Positions 28,390 to 40,898 of a DNA stretch of 64,000 nt are shown here, one piece after another (positions within the stretch are counted from its first letter, which is position 1; every line of letters starts with the position of its first letter). This stretch comes from Pelotomaculum schinkii. Lineage in GTDB: Bacteria > Bacillota > Desulfotomaculia > Desulfotomaculales > Pelotomaculaceae. The notes beneath the pieces are model-generated. The model saw only the letters and a list, made by a program, of their open reading frames with translations, made no database searches and had not been told where the DNA came from. A program made the position numbers and the translations under genes. The stretch lies in assembly GCF_004369205.1 (NCBI RefSeq), contig NZ_QFGA01000004.1, forward strand, positions 62,001 through 126,000, in the 5' to 3' direction.

Positions 28390-28866
28390 ATGAAAATAAT
28401 TTTTGTCTGTACGGGTAACACCTGCCGCAGCAGCATGGCCGGAGCCATAGCCAAGAGGCTGCTGGAAGACCGTCCGGGCTGCCAAATGGATATTGTGTTT
28501 GCCTCGGCCGGGGTGGCGGCTATAGCAGGGGAACCGGCTTCACCTGAGGCAGTCACCGCCCTGGCTGAAATGGGTATCGATTTGGACCGGCACAGAGCTG
28601 TGCTGCTGACCCCGGAAGCTGTGAGACAGGCCGATCTCGTGTTAACCATGACCATGGCCCACCAGCGGCATGTTCAGACACTGGTTCCCTCGCAAGCGGA
28701 GAAAGTGTTCACTCTCGCAGGGTACGCCAAGGCTGTTGGAGATATTGCCGACCCCATCGGGCAGCCGCTCGAAGCCTACCGCAACTGTGCCCGCAGATTG
28801 GTGGATTTAATCGGCAAAGCGCTGGACAGGCTGGGGGTGGCAAGCCAAAGCTCCGGGGGGACTTAA
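28390..28866 (+). CDS. ywlE: Protein-arginine phosphatase (low-molecular-weight phosphatase family)
   Basis: 158 residues. The LMW phosphatase P-loop CX5R is C7-T-G-N-T11-C-R13-S, and the general-acid Asp lies in DIADPIGQP. Thr at position 11, instead of the Ile usual in tyrosine phosphatases, is the residue that tunes Bacillus YwlE for phosphoarginine, so the substrate is probably McsB-phosphorylated protein. ATG 28390 lies seven bases after GAGGTG. It is preceded by mntP with almost no gap and is in the Bacillus order (ywlD-ywlE-ywlF). Confidence 0.9.
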   Translation: MKIIFVCTGNTCRSSMAGAIAKRLLEDRPGCQMDIVFASAGVAAIAGEPASPEAVTALAEMGIDLDRHRAVLLTPEAVRQADLVLTMTMAHQRHVQTLVPSQAEKVFTLAGYAKAVGDIADPIGQPLEAYRNCARRLVDLIGKALDRLGVASQSSGGT

Positions 28867-28975
28867 CCAAAAGTGTTACAAGCAGCATTTGTTCGACAAG
28901 ATTAAAGGGAAAATTGGAATTGCTGTAGAACTTTTGTTATGGCACAACTATATTTAAAAGAACGGTGATGCTTTT

Positions 28976-29434
28976 ATGAAAATTGCCGTGGCCAGCGATC
29001 ACGGCGGTTACATATTAAAAAAGACGGTAATCGCGCTTCTGGAGGAATCCTCCATAGCATACAAGGATTTTGGAACATTTTCAGCTGATCCGGTTGACTA
29101 TCCGGACATCGCCCTGGCGGTAGCCGAAGCTGTAAGCGGCGGCGCCTATGAGCGAGGCATACTATGTTGCGGCACGGGGATCGGAGTAGCGATCGCGGCC
29201 AATAAAGTACCGGGGATCAGGGCGGGGCAGTGCCACGATACCTTTTCAGCCCGGGCTGCGCGCGAGCACAATGACGCCAACATCCTGACCATGGGTGAGC
29301 GTGTGATTGGACCCGGACTGGCCAGGGATATTGTTACAACCTGGTTGCAGGCAGAGTTCCAGGGGGGGCGCCACAGCCGCAGGGTAGATAAAATAGGAGT
29401 TATTGAAAGCAAATACAATTGTTCAAGCCGGTAA
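28976..29434 (+). CDS. rpiB: Ribose-5-phosphate isomerase B
   Basis: 152 residues. Interconverts ribose-5-phosphate and ribulose-5-phosphate. Family features: MKIAVASDHGGYILK, the catalytic Cys in GILCCGTGIGVAIAANKVPGIRA, HNDANILTMGERV. ATG start at 28976 behind GGTGATG. It lies between ywlE and glyA as in Bacillus and is close enough to glyA (30 bases) to share a transcript. Confidence 0.95.
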   Translation: MKIAVASDHGGYILKKTVIALLEESSIAYKDFGTFSADPVDYPDIALAVAEAVSGGAYERGILCCGTGIGVAIAANKVPGIRAGQCHDTFSARAAREHNDANILTMGERVIGPGLARDIVTTWLQAEFQGGRHSRRVDKIGVIESKYNCSSR

Positions 29435-29464
29435 GTTTACAACCGGTTGTAGGGAGGATTTTTT

Positions 29465-30709
29465 ATGTTGAAACGGCCCCTTGCTGAAGTTGACCCGGAA
29501 ATTTCCCGTATTATTGAACTCGAAACCAAACGGCAGGAGTTTACCCTGGAATTAATCGCCTCTGAAAACGTAGCCAGCAAAGCGGTGATGGAGGCGCAGG
29601 GCACTGTCCTGACCAATAAATATGCGGAAGGCTACCCCGGGCGCCGCTATTATGGGGGTTGCGAGTACGTCGACATGGCTGAAAGCACGGCCATTGCCAG
29701 GGCCAAGGAATTGTTCGGAGTTGATTATGCCAACGTCCAGCCCCACTCCGGCAGCCAGGCCAACACCGCGGTGTACTTTGCCCTGCTGAAACCGGGCGAT
29801 ACCATCCTGGGCATGGACCTGGCCCACGGAGGGCACCTTACCCACGGCAGTCCCATCAACATTTCCGGCAAATACTTTAATTTCGTATTTTACGGGGTGG
29901 ATCAAGACACCGGCCTTATTGATTATGAAAAGGTCCTCGCCACCGCCTGTGAGCATAAACCCAAGATGATTGTTGCGGGCGCCAGCGCCTATCCGCGCGC
30001 CATTGATTTTCGCAAAATGAAGGAAATAGCGGATGAGGTTGGAGCCTACCTGATGGTTGATATGGCCCATATCGCCGGCCTGGTCGCGGCCGGGCTGCAT
30101 ATGAGTCCGGCGCCGTATGCCGACATCGTTACCACCACCACCCACAAGACCCTGCGCGGCCCCAGGGGCGGCCTGATCCTGAGCAAGGATGGCGAAAGGT
30201 ACGCGGCTAAAATCAACCGGGCGGTCTTTCCCGGCATTCAGGGCGGTCCTCTGATGCATGTAATAGCTGCCAAGGCCGTGGCGCTGAAAGAAGCGCTTGA
30301 GCCTGGTTTCAAAGAATACCAGCAGAATATTGTCACCAATGCCCGGGCTCTGGCCGAGGCTTTGCTGGAGCGGAAATTTGAGCTGGTTTCGGGCGGTACC
30401 GATACACACCTGGTATTGGTTGACCTGAGAGGTAAAAACATTACCGGCAGTGAAGCCCAGATTCTGTTTGACCGTGTCGGTATTACTATCAACAAGAACG
30501 CCATACCCTTTGACCCGCAGCCGCCCAATATTTCCAGCGGGATCCGCATCGGCGTCCCCGCAGTCACCACCCGCGGCCTGAAAGCGCAGGATATGGCGTT
30601 AATCGCTGAAATTATGGACTATACTATTGCCAACCGCGCTGATTCAGCCAGGTTGGACCAGGCCAGAGAACGGGTTGCTGAAATCTGCCGGAGGTACCCT
30701 CTGTATTGA
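29465..30709 (+). CDS. glyA: Serine hydroxymethyltransferase
   Basis: 414 residues. PLP enzyme moving a one-carbon unit from serine to tetrahydrofolate, giving glycine. The Schiff-base lysine is K228 in [33 protein letters not shown] and [13 protein letters not shown] are also present. RBS AGGGAGGA precedes ATG 29465. Full length. Confidence 0.97.
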   Translation: MLKRPLAEVDPEISRIIELETKRQEFTLELIASENVASKAVMEAQGTVLTNKYAEGYPGRRYYGGCEYVDMAESTAIARAKELFGVDYANVQPHSGSQANTAVYFALLKPGDTILGMDLAHGGHLTHGSPINISGKYFNFVFYGVDQDTGLIDYEKVLATACEHKPKMIVAGASAYPRAIDFRKMKEIADEVGAYLMVDMAHIAGLVAAGLHMSPAPYADIVTTTTHKTLRGPRGGLILSKDGERYAAKINRAVFPGIQGGPLMHVIAAKAVALKEALEPGFKEYQQNIVTNARALAEALLERKFELVSGGTDTHLVLVDLRGKNITGSEAQILFDRVGITINKNAIPFDPQPPNISSGIRIGVPAVTTRGLKAQDMALIAEIMDYTIANRADSARLDQARERVAEICRRYPLY

Positions 30710-30710
30710 G

Positions 30711-30802
30711 ACGTGAGAAGCGGGAGTAAACAGGATCACATATGTTTAAACCCGTTAGCAATACCCGGACCCCACGACTCACGACCCACGTCCCATGTCC
30801 AA
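30711..30802. repeat. Long intergenic hairpin with tandem-word arms
   Basis: The right arm is made of imperfect tandem words (CCCCACGACTCACGACCCACG, 30769-30789) and pairs loosely with GAGACGTGAGAAGCGGGAGT on the left. The words are nearly the same as in the hairpin at 35072-35100. Degenerate copy. Confidence 0.5.
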
Positions 30803-30909
30803 AATTGTGAGTGTGTTAGCGATAACCTGAGTTGGGCTGTCAGCACATGCAACTGCCGGGGCGGCAGCGAAATAAAATTGTAAGCGCTTGGCCAAGCGGG
30901 GAGGATAAC

Positions 30910-31389
30910 TTGACCGGAGAAAGCAAGCAGAGGCCGACCTGGGACGAGTACTTTATCGAAATAGCCAAGGTGGTATCTACCAGGTCCACCTGCCTGAGAC
31001 GTTTTTACGGGGCTGTTATCGTCCGCAACAACATCATTATCAGCACCGGTTTCAATGGTTCACCCAGGGGTGAGGCTAACTGCATTGACACGGGCAGGTG
31101 TATCCGGGAAGAACTCAAGATCCCCAAAGGAGAAAGATACGAACTGTGCGTTGCCGTCCACGCGGAACAAAACGCTATCATCAACGGCGATCCGGTGAAG
31201 ATGATAGGCTCGTCTATCTACGTGACGGGTTTCAACTCGGACGGCTCCTTGGCCTCGGGCGCCCCCTGCCTGCTCTGCAGGCGAATGATCAGGAATGCCT
31301 TGATTGACAGAATCGTTTACTTGAATGAAAATGGCGAAATGGTCATCTGCAAGTGGTCGCCGGAGCAAAAAGACTGGCTGATGATTTAG
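30910..31389 (+). CDS. dCMP deaminase (ComEB-like)
   Basis: 159 residues of the cytidine/deoxycytidylate deaminase family. Zinc site: VHAEQNAI (His and catalytic Glu) and APCLLCRRMI (two Cys). The N-terminal RPTWDEYFIEIAKVVSTRSTC is typical of dCMP deaminases that make dUMP for thymidylate synthesis. I place the start at TTG 30910 just after GGGGAGGA; the open frame upstream to 30832 is not family-like. Confidence 0.92.
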   Translation: MTGESKQRPTWDEYFIEIAKVVSTRSTCLRRFYGAVIVRNNIIISTGFNGSPRGEANCIDTGRCIREELKIPKGERYELCVAVHAEQNAIINGDPVKMIGSSIYVTGFNSDGSLASGAPCLLCRRMIRNALIDRIVYLNENGEMVICKWSPEQKDWLMI

Positions 31390-31448
31390 ACAATTATGGT
31401 ATAATTTTGCTAGCCTGTCATCCTATAAGGCGGACGTGAGGTGTACAA

Positions 31449-31763
31449 GTGCAGAAGAAAAATATCCTTTTGCCGAAGTTGAATAATCTTTCCCCCACTA
31501 TTGAATCCACAGCCCTGAAGCTGATGGAGGAAGCGGGGGAACTGGCCCAGGCCATCGGGAAACTGCGCGGCCTCTCGGGTGAAGCCAAAAGGCTCAGTGA
31601 AAAAGAGGCGATGATGAAGATAACCTATGAGCTGCTCGATGTTGCCCAGACGGCTGTATCGATGATGTTTGTGCTGGAGGAGCAGTACGGGATAGATTTG
31701 GAAAAAGCCCGTAATGAGCATATCGGCAAGCTGATTGAAAAAGGTTATCTAAAGGTTGTCTAG
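31449..31763 (+). CDS. MazG-like nucleotide pyrophosphohydrolase
   Basis: 104 residues, a single all-alpha MazG-type domain. The metal-binding EEAGEL (residues 27-32) and the downstream YELLDVAQT acidic site are visible. It probably hydrolyses non-canonical or excess NTPs to NMP and PPi. GTG start at 31449 behind GTGAGGTG. A TGGTATAAT extended -10 lies about 50 bases upstream (31398-31406). It is next to dCMP deaminase, another nucleotide-pool enzyme. Confidence 0.8.
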   Translation: MQKKNILLPKLNNLSPTIESTALKLMEEAGELAQAIGKLRGLSGEAKRLSEKEAMMKITYELLDVAQTAVSMMFVLEEQYGIDLEKARNEHIGKLIEKGYLKVV

Positions 31764-31835
31764 CGCATAGACTATTTCCAGTGGACTGGCCGGTATGGAT
31801 AACCTTACATTATTCGTTATCAAGGAGATGTGTTT

Positions 31836-32987
31836 TTGCTTAAAGTACTGGCAGTATTCGGAACCAGGCCGGAGGCCATAAAAATGGCGCCCCTGGTTAA
31901 GGAGTTGGAAAAACACCAGGCGGAAATCGAATGCAAAGTTGCGGTTACCGCTCAACACCGCGAAATGCTGGACCAGGTTTTGCAGCTATTCGAGATCACC
32001 CCTGCTTACGACCTTAATATCATGCAGCAGGGACAAACCCTCTTTGATATAACCAATCGGGCACTGTCCGGGTTAAAGCGGGTCTTTGAGACGGAAAAGC
32101 CTGACCTGATCCTGGTGCATGGTGATACCACCACCACTTTTGTGGCTGCTCTGGCCGCCTTTTATCTGCAAATACCGGTAGGTCATGTTGAGGCCGGTTT
32201 GCGCACCCGGAAAAAATTTTCCCCGTTTCCGGAAGAAATAAACCGCCACCTGACGGGCGTTCTGGCAGATCTGAATTTTGCCCCCACAGCCACGGCGAGG
32301 CAAAACCTGCTGGCGGAAGGGGCAGAGCCGGAAACCATATTTGTGACCGGCAATACGGTTATAGACGCCCTGCTGGCCACAGTGCGGCCCGGCTACCGGT
32401 TCGATGACCCGGTGCTGAACGCACTGGATTATCATAAACACAGGGTGTTTTTAGTCACCACGCACCGCCGGGAAAATCTGGGGGAACCCATGCGTGAAAT
32501 ATACCAGGCGCTGCGGGAGGTGGTAGAGTCCTATCCCGATGTGCAAGTGGTCTTCCCGGTCCACAAAAACCCTGCCGTAAGAAGGGTCGTGGATGATGAG
32601 CTGGGTGGACTGGACAGGGTTCACCTCACGGAGCCTATGGATTACCAGCCGTTTGCCAACCTTATTGGACGCAGTTATCTGGTTTTGAGTGATTCCGGCG
32701 GCCTTCAGGAGGAGGCGCCTTCCCTGGGCAAGCCTGTCCTGGTGCTGCGCGATACCACCGAACGTCCGGAAGCGGTGGATGCCGGCACGGTGCTGCTGGT
32801 GGGAACCGGCCGGGAAGCGGTGGCTGCCGCCGCCAGAAAGCTGTTGGAGGACGGCGCTCACTATGACAGGATGGCCAACGCCGTCAACCCGTACGGGGAT
32901 GGCCATGCTTCCCGGCGTATTGTGCAGGCCATCAGGTACCGTTTTGGCCTTTCCGGAAAACGTCCCGGGGAATTCAGGCCGGTTTAA
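31836..32987 (+). CDS. wecB: UDP-N-acetylglucosamine 2-epimerase (non-hydrolysing)
   Basis: 383 residues. Interconverts UDP-GlcNAc and UDP-ManNAc for cell-wall or surface polysaccharides. Motifs: VFGTRPEAIKMAPLV, VHGDTTTTF, GHVEAGLRT, PEEINR, TTHRREN, SDSGGLQEEAP. GTG 31830 is only one base from AAGGAG, whereas TTG 31836 is seven bases away and gives the family N-terminus (MLKVLAVFGTRPEA), so I use 31836. It is the mnaA of B. subtilis, upstream of the atp operon there as well. Confidence 0.95.
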   Translation: MLKVLAVFGTRPEAIKMAPLVKELEKHQAEIECKVAVTAQHREMLDQVLQLFEITPAYDLNIMQQGQTLFDITNRALSGLKRVFETEKPDLILVHGDTTTTFVAALAAFYLQIPVGHVEAGLRTRKKFSPFPEEINRHLTGVLADLNFAPTATARQNLLAEGAEPETIFVTGNTVIDALLATVRPGYRFDDPVLNALDYHKHRVFLVTTHRRENLGEPMREIYQALREVVESYPDVQVVFPVHKNPAVRRVVDDELGGLDRVHLTEPMDYQPFANLIGRSYLVLSDSGGLQEEAPSLGKPVLVLRDTTERPEAVDAGTVLLVGTGREAVAAAARKLLEDGAHYDRMANAVNPYGDGHASRRIVQAIRYRFGLSGKRPGEFRPV

Positions 32988-33180
32988 ATGTACTATAACC
33001 TGTAATATTTAACATAAATCCAATATTTATCTTCAATGGCATATATTTTGTAAGATTAGAAAAATTTTATTTAAAATTTATTATTCAAATGGAGGAATAC
33101 CATTATTTTTGTAGAACAAATAAGGTTAAATACTGTTATAGGCCTCGTAGAAGCATGAGCCAGTCAGGTTGCGGTCAGTG

Positions 33181-33432
33181 ATGGCCGAAAAAAAAGATAA
33201 AAAAATAGAAGAAAAAAGAGAAGGCCGGGGAGGCGTACTGCAGGCACTTGCCCTGACCACCACGATAGGTATGGAAATGGCTATAACGGTGGTTTTGGGA
33301 TACTTTGGCGGCAGGTATCTGGACCAGATGCTCGGCACCGGGCCGTGGCTGCTTCTGGTAGGGGTCCTGGGCGGGCTTGCCGCCGGGATGCTGGGTGTAT
33401 ATAAAACCCTCAAAGGGTTTTTAGGGGAGTAA
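33181..33432 (+). CDS. atpZ: AtpZ/AtpI-like ATP synthase accessory protein
   Basis: About 83 residues: basic N-terminus (KKDKKIEEKREG), then two transmembrane hairpin helices (about 25-45 and 55-75) with GYFGGRYLDQMLGTGPW between, the pattern of AtpZ (AtpQ) proteins. It heads the atp operon and is thought to help c-ring assembly or Mg2+ uptake with AtpI. ATG 33181 is preferred over TTG 33169; the RBS is poor. The 190 bases upstream are very A/T-rich and probably carry the operon promoter. Confidence 0.82.
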   Translation: MAEKKDKKIEEKREGRGGVLQALALTTTIGMEMAITVVLGYFGGRYLDQMLGTGPWLLLVGVLGGLAAGMLGVYKTLKGFLGE

Positions 33433-33444
33433 GGGAGTAAGAAT

Positions 33445-33849
33445 ATGCGGGATTGGGACTTTGACGGCCAGCTTGCCAGGACATTGAGGATATTGGCTTG
33501 TCTTTTGGTGTTCTTTTGCCTGGCTTTGCTTATCCGGCCCCAAGATCCGGTTTTATTGGGTCTTGGTATCGGTATTGCAACGGGCATGTGGAATGCTTTT
33601 TTTCTGGGTAAAAGGCTTCTCGCCATCGTCAGCATGGCTGTTCCCAATGCCTACGCTCATATGAAGGCCGGTTACGCCATGCGTATCTCAACCAGCATCG
33701 CGGTACTTTATTTCGTGTCGCGCACTGATTCCATTAACCTTTACGCGGCTGCGGCGGGTATTTTTGTAGCTCCCTGCATCTTTACTTTTAGTACTGTCTT
33801 GATGCTGATGGGCCTACCCAACAGGAAATCGGAGAGGCCCAATTCTTAA
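33445..33849 (+). CDS. atpI: ATP synthase subunit I
   Basis: 134 residues, four predicted transmembrane helices (about 13-32, 38-58, 75-95, 100-122). Accessory protein of the F0 sector that aids c-ring assembly. Little primary-sequence conservation is expected; the call rests on size, topology and position between atpZ and atpB. RBS AGGGAGTAAGA precedes ATG 33445. Confidence 0.85.
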   Translation: MRDWDFDGQLARTLRILACLLVFFCLALLIRPQDPVLLGLGIGIATGMWNAFFLGKRLLAIVSMAVPNAYAHMKAGYAMRISTSIAVLYFVSRTDSINLYAAAAGIFVAPCIFTFSTVLMLMGLPNRKSERPNS

Positions 33850-33896
33850 ACATATGGGCATCAAAATTTAATATAGAAAGGGGTGAGAAAAGAGTT

Positions 33897-34631
33897 ATGT
33901 TGAGTTTCGAAGAAGTTGAACACGAGCTAAACATATGGGGATGGCCGCACGATACATGGGATCTAGTGGTAGGCAACACCACCCTGGCTTTCAATCCAAA
34001 AACCTTGATCCTGACCTGGATTACCATGCTCCTGGTAATTCTTTTTGTTGTGGCTGCGACTAGAGGCATGGACATGCGCAGACCCAGAGGGGCGCAGAAC
34101 ATCATGGAGATGATGTGGGAGTTTATCAGAGGTCTGGTCAATGATAATATGAACCCCAAGATAGGCTTAGCCCTGCTCCCAATTGTAATAACCTATTTTA
34201 TTTTTATTTTGTTCGCCAACTTAATTGGTCTCGTACCTACCCTCAGTTCTCCGACAGCAGATTATAATACGACGTTTGGCCTCGCCCTGTGTACCTTCAT
34301 ACTGATTTATATCTTTGGTATCCGGTACAAAGGTCTTGGTTACTTTAAACACTATCTGAAGCCATTCGTATTCTTCCTTCCCATTACAATCATTGAAGAC
34401 TTAGCCAAGCCCGTTACGCTGACTTTCCGTCTTTATGGGAACATATACGCCGGGGAAGTGCTGATTGCCGTCCTGCTGGGCATGCTGGGAGGGTGGATCC
34501 ATGTCTTTGGGGGTTTTATCGCTTCCGTAGTATGGCTTGCTTTTAGTATCTTCGTGGGTTGTATACAGGCCTTTATTTTCACCATGCTCAGCATAGCGTA
34601 TGTAGGGCAGGCTGTATCTGATGAGCACTAG
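33897..34631 (+). CDS. atpB: ATP synthase subunit a
   Basis: 244 residues, about five or six transmembrane helices. The essential arginine of the proton half-channels is in LTFRLYGNIYAGEV; the preceding LAKPVTLTFR is typical. RBS AAGGGGTGA (33878-33886) precedes ATG 33897. Confidence 0.96.
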   Translation: MLSFEEVEHELNIWGWPHDTWDLVVGNTTLAFNPKTLILTWITMLLVILFVVAATRGMDMRRPRGAQNIMEMMWEFIRGLVNDNMNPKIGLALLPIVITYFIFILFANLIGLVPTLSSPTADYNTTFGLALCTFILIYIFGIRYKGLGYFKHYLKPFVFFLPITIIEDLAKPVTLTFRLYGNIYAGEVLIAVLLGMLGGWIHVFGGFIASVVWLAFSIFVGCIQAFIFTMLSIAYVGQAVSDEH

Positions 34632-34700
34632 AATTTAATAGATTGATTTACGAGCTTGGATTTGCTTTATGATCCAACTACTTAGTTAACAATGGATTAA

Positions 34701-34961
<261 letters not shown>

Positions 34962-35000
34962 GAAGGCATGTGTCAAGGCAAAAAAGGCATAGCATAATGG

Positions 35001-35100
35001 TCGTGTGTGGTTGGAAGTGAGTCGTTGGGAAAGATGTTGTCTTTCTGAAATCTTTCATCTTTAATCAATGACCAACGACCCCACGGCTCACGACCCACGA
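35001..35100. repeat. Long intergenic hairpin with tandem-word arms inside the atp operon
   Basis: TCGTGTGTGGTTGG..GAGTCGTTGG (35001-35028) pairs with CCAACGACCCCACGGCTCAC..CCCACGA (35072-35100); AAAGATG/CATCTTT (35029-35036, 35057-35063) extends the stem inward. It separates atpE from atpF. Confidence 0.7.
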
Positions 35101-35154
35101 CCAAAATGCTATCGCCTTCCTTTTGTCCACCGGGAGATGGAAGGAGGGGAACGA

Positions 35155-35640
35155 GTGTTAGAATTTAACGCTACAGTACTGGCGCAGATATTTGATTTTA
35201 TAATTTTATTAGTTTTCTTGCGCTTAGTTGCTTATAAGCCGCTGGCTAAGCTTTTGGCTGACCGGTCGGAACATATTGCCAGCAACATCGCCGCTGCCGA
35301 ACAGGAAAGGCAGCAGGCGGAACAATTGAAAGCGGGCTACGAGGCTGAAATGCGCCGCTCCCGCGAGCAGGCCCAGGAAATTATCCAGAAGGCTACCAAG
35401 GCCGGTGAAGACCAGGCTTTGGAAATCATTGAAAACAGCAAAAAAGAGGCTGCCAAGATTAAAGACGCCGCCCTGGCGGAAATTGAACGTGAAAAGCAAA
35501 AGGCGATTGCAGAACTGCGTGACCAGGTTGCTTCCCTGTCCGTACTGGTTGCTGGTAAGATCATTGATAAAAATATGGATGACCAGATCCAGCGCAGTTT
35601 GATTGATAACTTTATTAAAGAGGCAGGGGAACTGCAATGA
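35155..35640 (+). CDS. atpF: ATP synthase subunit b
   Basis: 161 residues: one N-terminal membrane helix ([20 protein letters not shown]), then a long polar coiled coil rich in Ala, Glu, Gln and Lys, forming the peripheral stalk. GTG 35155 lies seven bases after AAGGAGGGG. The frame is open upstream to 35068 only because it crosses the hairpin repeat. The end overlaps atpH by four bases (ATGA). Confidence 0.95.
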   Translation: MLEFNATVLAQIFDFIILLVFLRLVAYKPLAKLLADRSEHIASNIAAAEQERQQAEQLKAGYEAEMRRSREQAQEIIQKATKAGEDQALEIIENSKKEAAKIKDAALAEIEREKQKAIAELRDQVASLSVLVAGKIIDKNMDDQIQRSLIDNFIKEAGELQ

Positions 35641-36197
35641 GGGGCCCTGTAGCGGGACGTTACGCGCAAGCTTTATATGATATTGCATCTGAGGAGAAAA
35701 CCTTACCGAAGTACAAGAGCATGGTCGACAGGATTGAGTCCGAACTTAAAGAGGTCAGAGGCATCCTGGACGAAAACATTGAACTGCAGAGGCTGCTTTA
35801 CCACCCGCAAATCACCGCTGCAGCCAAGAAGGAATTATTAGACCAGCTTTTTAAAGGGAAAATATCTGAAGTCACGGGTAACTTTCTTGCCTTGTTGGTA
35901 GATCGCCGGCGGGAGACTTATTTTGGCGACATTGTCGATGAGTTTGTGGCATTGGCCAATGCTGACCGGGGCATCATTGATGCCAGGGTAACCACGGCGG
36001 TTGAGTTGAACGATGCGGAAAAGGGCGAACTGAGCAGCATCCTGGCCAGGCTGACCGGTAAAAAAGTACAGACCTCTTATGCTGTTGACCCGTCTATCAT
36101 AGGCGGGGTTATAGTGCGTATGGGGGATAAAATTATAGACGGCAGTGTTAAGACCAGATTGACTACCCTGAAAGATCGCCTGAAGGCAATAAGTTAA
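35637..36197 (+). CDS. atpH: ATP synthase subunit delta
   Basis: 186 residues. OSCP/delta subunit linking the F1 head to the b stalk. N-terminal [13 protein letters not shown] is characteristic; the C-terminal [20 protein letters not shown] is the conserved end. Translationally coupled to atpF by ATGA. Confidence 0.96.
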   Translation: MRGPVAGRYAQALYDIASEEKTLPKYKSMVDRIESELKEVRGILDENIELQRLLYHPQITAAAKKELLDQLFKGKISEVTGNFLALLVDRRRETYFGDIVDEFVALANADRGIIDARVTTAVELNDAEKGELSSILARLTGKKVQTSYAVDPSIIGGVIVRMGDKIIDGSVKTRLTTLKDRLKAIS

Positions 36198-36219
36198 CTA
36201 GATAGGGGTGAACCAGTGA

Positions 36220-37737
<1,518 letters not shown>

Positions 37738-37741
37738 TAAC

Positions 37742-37841
37742 AGAAGTCGGAGGTCAGAAATCAGAAGTCAGAATAAAAAGAATTCGCAAAGCGAATTCCA
37801 ACTTAAATCCGACGTCTGACATCTGACGACTGACGACCGAT
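37742..37841. repeat. Long intergenic hairpin with tandem-word arms inside the atp operon
   Basis: Left arm: repeated words GTCGGAG-GTCAGAA-ATCAGAA-GTCAGAA (from 37746). Right arm: CCGACGTCTGACATCTGACG and two more words (37809-37838). The tip is GAATTCGC-AAA-GCGAATTC (37780-37798). It separates atpA from atpG. Same architecture as the hairpins at 30.7, 35.0, 49.3 and 50.4 kb, but the words differ. Confidence 0.75.
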
Positions 37842-37925
37842 TTTAAGGTAGCGGCTTTGGGGCATCAAGTTTTAGACCTGCTGCCGGCTACCTACTGCCG
37901 AATGTAAAAGGTGGTGAAAAAGTAG

Positions 37926-38789
37926 ATGCCAAATTTGCGAGATCTTCGGCGCCGTATCAAAAGCACCCAAAACATGCAGCAGATTACCAAGGCCATGAAA
38001 GCCGTTTCGGCTGCTAAAATGCGCAAGGCACAGGAAGCTGTGACACTTGCCAGACCGTATTCCAAGCGGATAAAAAGTGTTCTTGGGCGGGTAGCCGTGG
38101 CCTCCGCTGGGGTTAATAACCCGCTGTTGGAGGTGCGCGAGCCGAAGAAAGCAGCATATATCGTTATATCAGCCGACCGGGGACTTTGCGGCGGCTTCAA
38201 CAGCAATGTGATCAAACGTGCGACCCAGGAACTTAAGGCAGCGAGCGCAGAAGTAAGCCTTGTTACCATCGGTCGTAAAAGCCGTGACTTTTTTGTGCGG
38301 CGTGGATTCAATATCGCCAAGCAGTACATTGGGTTGGGCGACGACATCAAATACGGCACGGTAAGGGAAATCGCTTCCTATGTGATTGATAAGTACTCGA
38401 ACCAGGACTATGATGTGGTGTACCTGATTTACAGCCAGTTTGTCAATGTGCTGGTACAAAAGCCGGTTGTCGTAAAGCTGTTGCCGGCCGAGCCGCCAAC
38501 AGAAGCAGAGGGTGCCGACGAAGCGAAGAAGGTCTCTTATATTTTTGAGCCCTCGCCTGAGGCGGTACTGGCCGAGTTGCTGCCCAAATACATTGAGAAC
38601 GCTATTTACCAGGGGCTTTTAGAGACGAAAGCCGGTTTTTACAGCGCTCAAATGACAGCCATGGAAAACGCCACAAAGAGTGCTTCAGAAATGATCGACA
38701 ACCTTACATTGTCCATGAACCGAGCCCGCCAGGCCCAGATCACCAAGGAAATTTCCGAGATTGTCGGCGGCGTTGCGGCTTTAGAGTAA
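37926..38789 (+). CDS. atpG: ATP synthase subunit gamma
   Basis: 287 residues, central rotor shaft. N-terminal LRDLRRRIKSTQNMQQITKAMK and C-terminal SEMIDNLTLSMNRARQAQIT are the two long coiled-coil helices; ADRGLCGGFNSN is the conserved globular motif. RBS AAGGTGGTGA precedes ATG 37926. Confidence 0.96.
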   Translation: MPNLRDLRRRIKSTQNMQQITKAMKAVSAAKMRKAQEAVTLARPYSKRIKSVLGRVAVASAGVNNPLLEVREPKKAAYIVISADRGLCGGFNSNVIKRATQELKAASAEVSLVTIGRKSRDFFVRRGFNIAKQYIGLGDDIKYGTVREIASYVIDKYSNQDYDVVYLIYSQFVNVLVQKPVVVKLLPAEPPTEAEGADEAKKVSYIFEPSPEAVLAELLPKYIENAIYQGLLETKAGFYSAQMTAMENATKSASEMIDNLTLSMNRARQAQITKEISEIVGGVAALE

Positions 38790-38837
38790 CACAATTGTTG
38801 CAAAATTACGGGATTAACAGTGAATGGATCTACGTAA

Positions 38838-38885
38838 GTGTGAATGCATTCACCCAAGATATTAATTCCTGTAAATTCGGATCGT
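38838..38885. repeat. Possible degenerate copy of the dispersed palindromic element
   Basis: GTGAATGCATTCAC (38840-38853) is a perfect palindrome in the atpG-atpD gap and resembles the GTGCGAATTCATTCGCAC hairpin of the family, followed by A/T-rich sequence. Too short to be sure. Confidence 0.35.
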
Positions 38886-38911
38886 GGTTTAAGTTGTTGT
38901 GAAGGAGGTAA

Positions 38912-40333
<1,422 letters not shown>

Positions 40334-40351
40334 TAGAGGGGAGTGCGCAAT

Positions 40352-40759
40352 ATGTCGGAAAAAAGCCAACGACTGGAAATCGTAACTCCTCAGAGAAAGG
40401 TATTCAGCGAGGACGTGAAATTTCTGGTTGCGCCCGGGACTGACGGCGAATTGGGTATCCTGCCGGAGCACGCCCCGCTTATTACATCTCTTAACATCGG
40501 CGTCCTGAGAATTCAGCAGGACCGCGACTTTATCAAGGTTGTCGTAAGCGGCGGATTTATGGAAGTCCGCAACAGCAGGGTTACGGTCCTGGCCACCTCG
40601 GCTGAGAGGGCTGACGAGATCGACGTAGCCCGGGCCGAAAAGGCCAAGAAGCGGGCCGAGGACAGGCTGGCCGCAAAAGCCGCCGACCTGGACGTGCTGC
40701 GGGCGGAGCTGGCTCTTAAGCGGGCAATAATGCGCTTAAGAGCTGCAAACGACAAGTAG
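40352..40759 (+). CDS. atpC: ATP synthase subunit epsilon
   Basis: 135 residues. N-terminal beta-sandwich (LEIVTPQRKVFSEDVKFLVAPGTDGELGILPEHAPL) and C-terminal two-helix domain that can inhibit rotation. ATG 40352 is nine bases after GAGGGGA; GTG 40343 is too close to the RBS to be the start. A terminator follows. Confidence 0.96.
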   Translation: MSEKSQRLEIVTPQRKVFSEDVKFLVAPGTDGELGILPEHAPLITSLNIGVLRIQQDRDFIKVVVSGGFMEVRNSRVTVLATSAERADEIDVARAEKAKKRAEDRLAAKAADLDVLRAELALKRAIMRLRAANDK

Positions 40760-40792
40760 ATTACTACTAAAAAAGAAGATTTACCCTACCGG

Positions 40793-40826
40793 ACCCGGAG
40801 CAATTTGCCCCGGGTATTTTTTTATT
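40793..40826 (+). terminator. Terminator at the end of the atp operon
   Basis: ACCCGG (40793-40798) pairs with CCGGGT (40810-40815), followed by ATTTTTTTATTT. Confidence 0.8.
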
Positions 40827-40898
40827 TCGTATTGCAGTAGAAATAATTGGAAATAATAGAGTATAAATATAATGCTGTACTTTTGGAGGTTACCACTT

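Noticed and set aside
33090-33158. Short leader peptide ahead of atpZ starting at ATT after GGAGGA
   Set aside because: 18 codons, no standard start codon, very A/T-rich; no evidence that it is translated.
35068-35154. N-terminal extension of AtpF
   Set aside because: These codons lie in the hairpin repeat; GTG 35155 has a strong RBS and gives the family N-terminus.
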